Part shown: piece by piece, positions 1 to 7,900 of the stretch
Numbering within the stretch: position 1 is the first letter of the stretch
How the letters are laid out: each line of letters opens with the position of its first letter
Assembly (NCBI GenBank): GCA_029975765.1
Contig: JARKOK010000156.1
Span: forward strand, 1-52,828
DNA from: Aggregatilineales bacterium
GTDB taxonomy: Bacteria; Chloroflexota; Anaerolineae; Aggregatilineales; Phototrophicaceae
Reading direction: 5' to 3'
Length of the DNA: 52,828 bases
Notes under the pieces: generated by a model
Told to the model about the DNA's origin: nothing
What the model saw: the letters and a program-made list of their open reading frames with translations, nothing else
Database searches by the model: none
Position numbers and translations under genes: made by a program

Positions 1-283
1 CCCAAACACCAACGCTTGCTCGGCAGGCACAAAAGTCGTTCCCGGCAACCTCAGCAGCACCTGCGTCAAGGCCAGCGGCGAGCACAGCGCCCGGTTCAGC
101 CCCTGATGATATTGGGCAACTTGTCGGTTTTTACGCAAGCCATCACCCGCAGCCTCTCCGTCACCACCCGCTTCCCCGGTGTCAAGCTTGCTCCCACCAG
201 CAGCACTTGCGCCTTCTGCCACGTCGAAAACATGGCGCAAATGGCTTCATCAGGCTGATGATCGTCGGGGGCAGGTTAAGCAT
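1..283 (-). pseudogene. N-terminal fragment of a decayed DDE transposase
   Basis: Reading the minus strand in three successive frames gives one continuous transposase-like N-terminus: it starts MLNLPPTIISLMKPFAP at 283, shifts frame near 232 into MFSTWQKAQVLLVGASLTPG, and shifts again near 113 into YHQGLNRALCSPLALTQVLL, which runs off the window edge. The block order (LLVGA..LTPGKR, RVM, YH..LNRA) matches the N-terminal region of DDE_5-type insertion-sequence transposases. Two frameshifts mean no intact product is possible. The catalytic part would lie outside the window, so the element's ends cannot be seen. The IS family assignment comes from remembered motifs and is uncertain. Confidence 0.6.
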
Positions 284-368
284 GGCTCGAAACCTTCGCC
301 AGAGGATTCGTTCAGCTTATCCTGCCTTTCTTTCTTCAGCTATCTTTGTGCAAAGTCGAGCTAAGAGG

Positions 369-785
369 CTATTTCACCTTCAGCACCTCGGCTGACAGCC
401 GCTCAACCGGCCCGTTGGCTTCTTTCCAGGCTTTGATGCCGCCGCCGATGTGAGCCACCCCGCTGAGACCCATCTCCTGCAGCCGCTGTACCGCCAGCGC
501 CGACCGCCCACCGCTGGCGCAGTAGAGCAGGATCGGCTTACCCGACATAAAGACCTCTTTATGATAGGGGCTTTCCGGGTCAACGTGAAATTCCAGCATC
601 CCGCGCGAAGCATGAATCGCGCCGGGAATCTTGCCATCGCGCTCCAGTTCCGGCAGGTCGCGGATGTCAACGAAGATCACATCCGCACGGTTGACCCACG
701 TCTGTATGGCTTCGGCAGCGGGAACCGTATCCACCGCCGCATTGGCCTCCGCGACCAGTTGTTTGAAACCCTTCTGAAGTGTCAT
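369..785 (-). CDS. rhodanese-like sulfurtransferase
   Basis: Single-domain rhodanese of 138 residues, probably cytoplasmic because there is no signal peptide. The family moves sulfane sulfur through a cysteine persulfide. The active-site loop C-A-S-G-G-R is at residues 89-94, with Cys89 as the predicted nucleophile. The preceding VDIRD motif (39-43) and the GH/GGIKAW segment near the C-terminus are typical. The start has a GGAG ribosome site about 7 bases upstream and overlaps the stop of the upstream small gene in an ATGA junction, which suggests translational coupling. The acceptor substrate cannot be told from sequence. Confidence 0.95.
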   Translation of the reverse strand: MTLQKGFKQLVAEANAAVDTVPAAEAIQTWVNRADVIFVDIRDLPELERDGKIPGAIHASRGMLEFHVDPESPYHKEVFMSGKPILLYCASGGRSALAVQRLQEMGLSGVAHIGGGIKAWKEANGPVERLSAEVLKVK

Positions 786-1108
786 TGCCCTGCTCCTTTT
801 CCATGTGGTTTACGTTCATCACTGAACGATGCTTTGCCAGCCTGTCCCGGTAAAACGGGGACAGGCGTAATGGCCTGAGTGAGAGGCTTTCCTCGTTGGG
901 AACGGTTCAGTTCCGCCTGCTCAGCGCCGCCGGATGACCAGACACGCTCCAACCATCGCCAAAGCCGGCGGGCGAGGCGTGTGTAAAACGGTACAGCGTG
1001 CCTCTGTGCTGCCCGCGCCTGGGCGATCAACCGCCGCTGCTGCGCGCCGCGCAGCATCTCTTCCTGGTGCAGTTTGACGTATATCTTGTTCATGCTGTCG
1101 TTAGCCAT
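782..1108 (-). CDS. small basic protein of unknown function
   Basis: 108 residues, not recognised. The first 35 residues (NKIYVKLHQEEML.. then an Arg/Ala-rich helix) look like a short amphipathic helical protein. The middle holds an aromatic/arginine-rich stretch (YTRLARRLWRWLERVW) that could lie on a membrane surface, and the tail is low-complexity. Support for it being real: an AAGGA ribosome site just before the ATG, and a stop codon that overlaps the rhodanese start by 4 bases (ATGA). Its job is unknown; the coupling suggests co-expression with the rhodanese. An internal start at Met6 is possible. Confidence 0.6.
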   Translation of the reverse strand: MANDSMNKIYVKLHQEEMLRGAQQRRLIAQARAAQRHAVPFYTRLARRLWRWLERVWSSGGAEQAELNRSQRGKPLTQAITPVPVLPGQAGKASFSDERKPHGKGAGQ

Positions 1109-1285
1109 TGATCCTTAACCATTCGCCTGATGCTGTCCTGTCGTGTTATCGGTGGACAGGCGGTTGACCACTGCCGTGATCTATCCGTTGGTTGTTAGCT
1201 CAGGGTAGACAAAAATGGGCTGGCCGTCGCCACTCCAAAGAATGGCATGAGGAATGGAAATGCTGGAATAAATAAAGTAAGATAA

Positions 1286-1328
1286 GTAGGGGCCGCCCGC
1301 CGGCGAGCGCACCCAGGCGCTCCCCTAC
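1286..1328. repeat. GTAGGGG...CCCCTAC dispersed palindromic repeat, copy 1
   Basis: A 43-base unit begins GTAGGGG (1286-1292) and ends with its exact inverse complement CCCCTAC (1322-1328), with a GC-rich interior. Related units occur at 29278, 51612 and 51726. It lies between the small gene at 1108 and the regulator at 1385; the remaining intergenic sequence shows nothing else clear. Confidence 0.65.
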
Positions 1329-1384
1329 AGCACCCATCATGCTCATCTGGTTGAAATACTAGGCAGTCATAACTTTCGGTTAGC

Positions 1385-3700
1385 GTGAGGAATTCACCTG
1401 TGGACGATCCGATGCTCGACCAACTGACCGAACGCGAACAGACGATTCTGGAACGTATGTCCAGCGGCCTGTCAGATCAGCAGATCGCTGACGAACTGTT
1501 TTTGAGCCTGCACACCGTCAAATGGTACAACCGTCAGATTTACAGCAAGCTGGGAGTCAGCAGCCGGACGCAGGCCATCGCCAGCGCCCGAAACCTGCAT
1601 CTAAGCCGGCATGATGATTTGCCGCTGCCGCCTGTCTCCCGCCACAATCTCCCCGCGCCCACCACCCCCTTTATCGGGCGTGCGCAGGAGCTTGCTGATA
1701 TCAAACAGTTGCTGGACAGCGTGCGACTGCTGACACTCACCGGAACCGGGGGGACGGGCAAAACCCGTCTGGCGCTGCGGGTGGCATCGGACGTGCAGAA
1801 GGACTTCACCGGCGGGGTGTATTTTGTTGATCTGGCGCCGTTGTTCGCGCCCACCCTGGTGCCAAACGCCATCGCCACCGTGCTGGATGTCGCGCAGTCC
1901 GTCAGCCAGCCGCTGCTGGAAAGCCTGAAACACCGCCTGCGCCACCGGAAACTGCTGCTGGTGCTGGATAATTTCGAGCATCTGCTGCCGGGCGCGCCGC
2001 TGGTGTCCGAACTGCTGGCCGCCGCGCCCGATTTAAAGGTGCTGGTCACCAGCCGCGAACCGCTGCACCTGTACGGCGAACACGAATACATCGTGCCCCC
2101 GCTCGAACTGCCCGACCCGGAGATGATGGATTTGCACCGGTTGGCGGCGTGCGAGTCGACCGCTCTGTTCATGCAGCAGGCGCGGGCGGTGCGGGCGGAT
2201 TTTGAACTGACCGCCGACAATGCGCTGGATATCGCGCAGATCTGCGTCCGGCTGGATGGGCTGCCGTTGGCGATTGAACTGGCAGCGGCCCGTATCAAAT
2301 TTTTAACCCCTCGCCTGCTGCTGACGCGGTTGAGCAGCCGGCTGAATACCCTCACCGGCGGCGCGCAGGATTTGCCCGCCCGCCAGCAAACGCTGCGCAG
2401 TACGATTGAGTGGAGCTATAACCTGCTGGATGCGGGCGAGAAACAACTGTTTGTGTGCCTGGCGGTGTTTCAGGGCGGGTGTTCGCTGGAAGCGATAGCG
2501 GCGGTTTGTGGCGACGGTCTGCCGCTGGATGTCTTTGATGGACTGGAGTCGCTGGTCAACAAGAATCTGGTGCGGCAGGTCGAGTCGCCGGGCGGCGAAC
2601 CGCGTTTTATGATGCTGGAAACGCTTCATGAATATGCCTGGGAATGTATCCGGGCAGGTAATGAGGCGGAAACGCTGCGGCGGCGGCACGCGGCTTTTTT
2701 TGTCGAACTGGCCGAACGCGCGGAACCGGAACTGCGGCGGTCACATCAGATGGAATGGTTTCGTCTGCTGGAAACCGAACACGAGAATCTGCAAACGGCT
2801 CTCCGCTGGTCGCTGGATGAGGGCGACAAAACCTTTGGCGCGCGCATAGCGGGAGCGTTATGCCTGTTCTGGTACGCTTACGGGTATCACCTTGAAGGCC
2901 GGCACTGGATACAACAACTGCTTGAACACCTGGATGCTGTAGACAGCCGGTATCGCGCAAAACTGTTGTTCGCTGCCGGGCACATCATTGTCTTGTACGA
3001 TCTTGAGGGAGCGAAATCGTATTTTGCCCGGTCGCTCCACCTCGCGCGTGAGTCCGGCGATCCGGTGGCTACAGCCTGGGCGCTCATTCTGCTGGGGTAC
3101 TCGATGATGTTTGATGTGGAAGCCGCGCTCGCGACGACGGAAGAAGGGCTGGCGCTGTTCCGGGACCTGGATCACAGACCCGGTATTGCCCAGGCGCTCA
3201 ATATCGTCGGTGAGATCACGCGCGCCACCGGGGATGACGAGCGAGCCAGGCGCGCTTATGAAGAATGTCTGGTGATTGCCCAGGAGACGGGTGAAAAGCG
3301 GCGGATTCGTTTCTTACTCGACAATCTCTCGTTCCTGGCGCAGCACGCTGGCGATTACAGCTATGCCCAGGAACTGAACGATCAGTCCTTACGGATTGCG
3401 CTGGAGATGAACAACCGGCTGGACATCGCCGATGTCCTGGCGGGGCGTGCTGGTATCCTCGGCTTGACCGGCCACCCCGAACAGGCGGCGCGTCTGTTTG
3501 GCGTGTGGCAGGCGACCCTGGAAAGTCTGGGCGCTGTTTTCCAACCGTCCAACAAAGCGGAGTATGACCGGGCTATCGCCGCTGTGCGCGCTCAGCTTGA
3601 TAACGCGACCTTCGAGGCTGCCTGGCTGACGGGCAGAGCCATGTCGCTGGAGGAAGCCGTCGCGCTGACACTCGAACAGGGGTTTGGCTCCGCCATCTGA
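1385..3700 (+). CDS. LuxR-type HTH / NB-ARC-like ATPase / TPR transcriptional regulator
   Basis: 771-residue predicted one-protein regulator. Residues 14-66 form a LuxR/GerE helix-turn-helix (LTEREQTILERMSSG, then QQIADELFLSLHTVKWYNRQIYSK). Residues 95-340 are a STAND/NB-ARC-like ATPase with Walker A GTGGTGKT (120-127) and Walker B LLLVLDNFEHL (about 190-202). The rest is helical TPR-like sequence, rich in paired Ala/Leu helices, which probably senses a ligand or partner. The DNA-binding domain is at the N-terminus, opposite to MalT/LAL regulators; this order is common in Chloroflexota. The GTG start at 1385 is used here; GTG 1400 or ATG 1412 are alternatives. The target is unknown; the SPFH/fusion pair downstream is a candidate by position only. 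Confidence 0.9.
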   Translation: MRNSPVDDPMLDQLTEREQTILERMSSGLSDQQIADELFLSLHTVKWYNRQIYSKLGVSSRTQAIASARNLHLSRHDDLPLPPVSRHNLPAPTTPFIGRAQELADIKQLLDSVRLLTLTGTGGTGKTRLALRVASDVQKDFTGGVYFVDLAPLFAPTLVPNAIATVLDVAQSVSQPLLESLKHRLRHRKLLLVLDNFEHLLPGAPLVSELLAAAPDLKVLVTSREPLHLYGEHEYIVPPLELPDPEMMDLHRLAACESTALFMQQARAVRADFELTADNALDIAQICVRLDGLPLAIELAAARIKFLTPRLLLTRLSSRLNTLTGGAQDLPARQQTLRSTIEWSYNLLDAGEKQLFVCLAVFQGGCSLEAIAAVCGDGLPLDVFDGLESLVNKNLVRQVESPGGEPRFMMLETLHEYAWECIRAGNEAETLRRRHAAFFVELAERAEPELRRSHQMEWFRLLETEHENLQTALRWSLDEGDKTFGARIAGALCLFWYAYGYHLEGRHWIQQLLEHLDAVDSRYRAKLLFAAGHIIVLYDLEGAKSYFARSLHLARESGDPVATAWALILLGYSMMFDVEAALATTEEGLALFRDLDHRPGIAQALNIVGEITRATGDDERARRAYEECLVIAQETGEKRRIRFLLDNLSFLAQHAGDYSYAQELNDQSLRIALEMNNRLDIADVLAGRAGILGLTGHPEQAARLFGVWQATLESLGAVFQPSNKAEYDRAIAAVRAQLDNATFEAAWLTGRAMSLEEAVALTLEQGFGSAI

Positions 3701-3825
3701 CGCGCCCATCCAGACTACCAGACCGGACGTGACCACCCGCCGCAGGGCCGGTCGCGTCCACCATTTTCTGGATGCATCCCCTTGCCGAAAATGCCTTAAT
3801 CAAAACGCCTGCCTTTTTTTCACAT

Positions 3826-3855
3826 TTGCCAAAGCATACTGGCGCACCTTATGGT
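3826..3855 (+). promoter_or_regulatory. weak candidate sigma-70 promoter before the SPFH gene
   Basis: TTGCCA (3826-3831) and TATGGT (3850-3855) are separated by 18 bases and lie about 60 bases before the chosen start at 3919. The -10 matches only 4 of 6 consensus bases, so this is tentative. The rest of the 218-base gap shows nothing else. Confidence 0.3.
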
Positions 3856-3918
3856 ACTCTATACACTCCAGGGTACTCAATTGACAGCCAGCTACGCTGC
3901 TGGTGGAGGTATGACAGT

Positions 3919-4887
3919 ATGGAAATTGTCTTGGGCGTTGTCGGCATTCTGGTCGCAGGGCTGCTGTTAGCTGTGGGATTTGAATACCGCGCGCGCCAGC
4001 CAGACCTCATTGTATTATATGAAGCAGATGGTCAGATCGGCATCCGAAAAGGACCGCTTTATCCGCGTCACTTCAGTCTGCCCCTGAAACGCACGACCTA
4101 TCCGCTCCAGTTAACGGTTGAGGCCGCCGCAGTAGGTAATCTACAGGTACGGGTTAAGCTGATCGGCGCGGCAGCGCCCTCCATTGACCATATCCAGTCC
4201 CTCATCCGGGTCGGAGGGTGGGATAGCGATGCCGTCAAACGGGCTGTTGAGCAGGTGCGGATTCTGCTGCAAGGGCTGGTCAAGGAATACACCGAACAAT
4301 CCGAGATTCATGCGATTTCCTCGCCAGCCATCCTCAATCACCTGAATGCGCAGATGCCACTGATTAAGGAACGATTCGGCATTGATCTGATCACGCTGGC
4401 TGTTGAGTCACTCGAACCCACCGACCCGGAAGTTGCCAATGCTCTGAGCCAGCAGGAAGAGGCCCGCCTGCTCGAACAAACCGAGCGTCTGAGTCACCAG
4501 GCACGGATCATTGCCGCCAGGTCCCGGTATCAGGCCGATGAAGAGATTGCGGCGATGGAACATGCCCTGGAGATGAAACGCGCCGAATTGCGGAAAATTC
4601 AGTTCCAGAGTGAGGCTGAGTTGGCCCGCCAGCGCATTGAGGATGAATTGGCCCGCAGCCGCCTGCGCCTGGCTTTTGAGAAAGAGGAACTGGAAGTCCT
4701 GAGCAGAAGCCCGGAACTGCTGATGCTGACCCCCCAGGCCGCTCAACTGGCCGAGGCAAGCCAGAGCCTGAAGAACGCCCGGACGGTCATCTCACTGACA
4801 CCGCAGGAACTCGCCAGCGGTTCAGCCCTGATCACCTTATTCCGCAGTCTGCTTGAAAAAGAACTCACGACAAAAGACAAAGCATAG
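3919..4887 (+). CDS. membrane-anchored SPFH/band 7 domain protein
   Basis: 322 residues. An N-terminal membrane helix (residues 2-20, VLGVVGILVAGLLLAVGF) is followed by an SPFH-like beta/alpha region (about 30-180). A long charged coiled coil (about 185-285, repeated QEEARLLEQTERLS / ELARQRIEDELARSR-type heptads) follows. SPFH proteins usually oligomerise on membranes as scaffolds. The start was chosen at ATG 3919 because GGTGGAGGT sits 8 bases upstream; a longer reading frame from 3772 has no such site. The stop is 18 bases before the giant fusion gene, so the two are probably one transcript and may work at the same membrane site. This is the first of two SPFH genes in the window. Confidence 0.75.
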   Translation: MEIVLGVVGILVAGLLLAVGFEYRARQPDLIVLYEADGQIGIRKGPLYPRHFSLPLKRTTYPLQLTVEAAAVGNLQVRVKLIGAAAPSIDHIQSLIRVGGWDSDAVKRAVEQVRILLQGLVKEYTEQSEIHAISSPAILNHLNAQMPLIKERFGIDLITLAVESLEPTDPEVANALSQQEEARLLEQTERLSHQARIIAARSRYQADEEIAAMEHALEMKRAELRKIQFQSEAELARQRIEDELARSRLRLAFEKEELEVLSRSPELLMLTPQAAQLAEASQSLKNARTVISLTPQELASGSALITLFRSLLEKELTTKDKA

Positions 4888-4905
4888 TCTGGACGGCGTT
4901 CACAG

Positions 4906-7900
4906 ATGTCCCGTTCTTCTGACTCAATGGCTCTTTTCCGCCTGAAAGCGGTTCGGGCGGCGCGTGTTTCCGAGGTCAGCGAAACTACCGCCGCTGCGCC
5001 GGTTCCAGATGAAGACCGGATTAACTTTCATATTGGGAATCCGCTGCAGGATGCGCGCCTGTCGTCGGCTTTCCTGCGCCTGGCACTCGGTCTGGACATT
5101 CATCAGGAGGAGTTGAGCGAGACCGACCTCGCCGGCCTGATAGACCACCTGGGCTGGGAAGCGGTGGACAAACCTAAGCTCGAATTTCTGATTCGCGCCA
5201 TTCGGAGAAGTGTGCCCTATACCCCGCGCGGCGGGTATTCCACCAAAAATCCCCATGTACTGGTCAATCATTTCTATGCCTGGTTAGAAAACCAGCAGGA
5301 ATCGCTGCACTATGACAATGGCGAACGTTCCGGCAGGCGCGAAGTCATCCTGTCTTCCGGTGGGATGCAGGAAACCCTGCGCGTGCTGTTATTCACGCTG
5401 TCGGGGCGGTTAGCGCATCTGCCGGCGCGTATTCTGTGTTACAACTACGACCTCGCGCCGTCCTCGAAAGCGATCCGTAACCTGTTGTTCGAAGACCTGC
5501 CGCCGGATGAGCCGGCCGCCTATGATCGTATTGTTGAGGTCCTGGCCGGGCAGCCGCAGCACCCGACCTTTATGATTCTTGGCACGGTGCCGGATGAAGT
5601 TACCCGGCGCAAACTGCGTAAACTGAGTACCGATCAGCCCTTATTCTTCATCGAAGCGAATAACGCGTCGAATCATCTTTCGCTCGCGCGTGAAGCGCGG
5701 CTGGTGCAGGTGGTCATCCGCTTACTCACGCCGGCCATTTTCTCGCCCCGGTTGCGCGACCTGTCCACCGTGTTTGTCGCCGGGAATGCCGAGTTTCTGC
5801 GGGCGATTGAAAGCGTCCACTTTAACTTAAAGGGGACACCCTCCGCCTCCGAAATGGAGTTCCTCGCCTACCTGCTTGAGCAGCCGCTGATCACAGCGCC
5901 AAAGAACAATCACTCAACGATGCCGCAGGCGCGGCCAGCGGCAGATGGTCTGGTGCTGGGCAGTATGACCCTGACCGCGCTGCCGCACCTGATGAACCGC
6001 GCCGAGCGCCACCTGGAATCCCTGCTCAGCGCGCATACCGAGTTGTTGAGTCATTCGCTCAAAACCCTGGACGACAAGACCGCCTTATATTCACAGCGAA
6101 TTCAGGGGGTATGGAAGTCACCTGTTCCTGACGAGTTCGCCAATCTTGAGGTACGGGAACTTCTGGATCGGCTCATCACTAATATTGACCGGAAAGCTGC
6201 CATCCAGGCGCTCGGACGCAGTTTTTTGAGCGCCTTTGTGAAGCACCAGCCCCAGTACGAGTTGGAATCCTGTGTGGTGGTCAGCGGGTCATCCCGTACC
6301 GCGCTGGGTATTCTCGGTTTTCATTGTGGAATCACGGAAGTCGTGGTGCCCGATCTGAGCTGGTCTTACGAGCAGTGTTTCCCGCAGATTCATGTCGTGC
6401 CGCTCATGGAGTCCCTGAAACTGGACGCCGATGCGATGATCCAGAAAGCGGAAGACCTGTGCCGCCGTGATCCGTCGTGGCGCCGGCGCGGCGCGATGGT
6501 CATCAACAATCCCCACAATGCGACCGGACGGGTTTTCGACGAAGCGGCGATTCAGAAGCTGGTCATTTACTGTCTGGAGAACAATATCTATTTCATAGAT
6601 GACCTGGCCTACCAGAATATGATGCCGGCCAATGATCTGCCTGAAATCAAAACGCTCCGCCAGATTACGTCGGAACTGGTATCGCGGGGACTCGCCGACG
6701 GGCATCATGCCGACCGGGTGATTTCCGTCCACAGTGTCTCGAAAACCGACTGCTCGGCAGGTTCCCGGCTGGCGGTGGTGGAAATCCGTGATGCTGAACT
6801 GCGGCGGCGCTTCGAAGCGGTTAACGCGCATATCCAGCCGAATATCGCTGCCATCCTGATCAGTTACCTGTTTTATCGCAGCAGCGTGCGCGCCGTGCGT
6901 ACCTACTGGCATCTGCGTAATGCCATCCTGGAGGAACGGTCTCGCGCCTTGCTGACGGCTGTAGAAAATCTTCCCCAGGAGCGTAATCCCTTTGGTTTGG
7001 AGATTATCCCCCCCGCCGGAAGTATGTATCCCCTGCTACATGTGAAGACCTTACCGGCAGGGCTGTCACTGGATTGGCTGTCGTCCTCGCTGGCGCGGCG
7101 CGGGATCGGAATGCTTCCCCTGGCGACGTTCGCCCGCACCGAAAAAGGGTTTGAAACCGGGCGCACCACCTTCCGGCTGACGCTGGGCGGTGTGGATGAC
7201 GCCGGCGTTCTGCTGGCAAAGACGCGCCGCCTGCTGATTGACCTCAACCGCCTGATCGCCAGTGAAGACGCGCGTTATAACCGTAAAACACCCCGATTCC
7301 GAACGGCCTCCCGCGCGAACAACCGCCTTCCCGAACTGTCCCGGTCAATGGATCGCATCGGCGAGCAGGTTTTGCAGGCATGTGTCAGCAGCCGGTACTA
7401 CCGCCGTCTCCTGTCCACGCCCCTGCTGGATGCCGAAAAGGAACGGCGTGATTTTGTGGAACGGTACGCCCCGGAACGGCTGGCGATATTCCGTACTCGT
7501 TTGCTGGATCGTGCGCTCATCAGCGATGAATTGATGCAGCAGGCTCTGGATAACGGCGGCAAACGGCTGGCTGAAAAATTGCAGCGGGAATTCATGAAGG
7601 ATTCCCTTCAGCGCCGCCAGGAGTTGTTTAAGCTGCGCTCCTATGACCGCACCGTTCATCCCACTCAGATGTATTCGCTGGAAGCCGAATCCGCCTTTGA
7701 TGCCATTCTGACCCGGCTCATTGCCCGGCAGCCCGCCGCCCCGGCGCTCATCGAACGGGCCGCGCAGGAACTCCTGAAAGAGTACCTCGGTCTGAATGTT
7801 GCCGTTTCGTCGCAGCAGGAAGCCCGCGAAATCCTGCTCGACCTTAATGCCCTGACCGCTGGTGAACAGTATGCCGGTCTGTTCACCGATACCACGCTGA

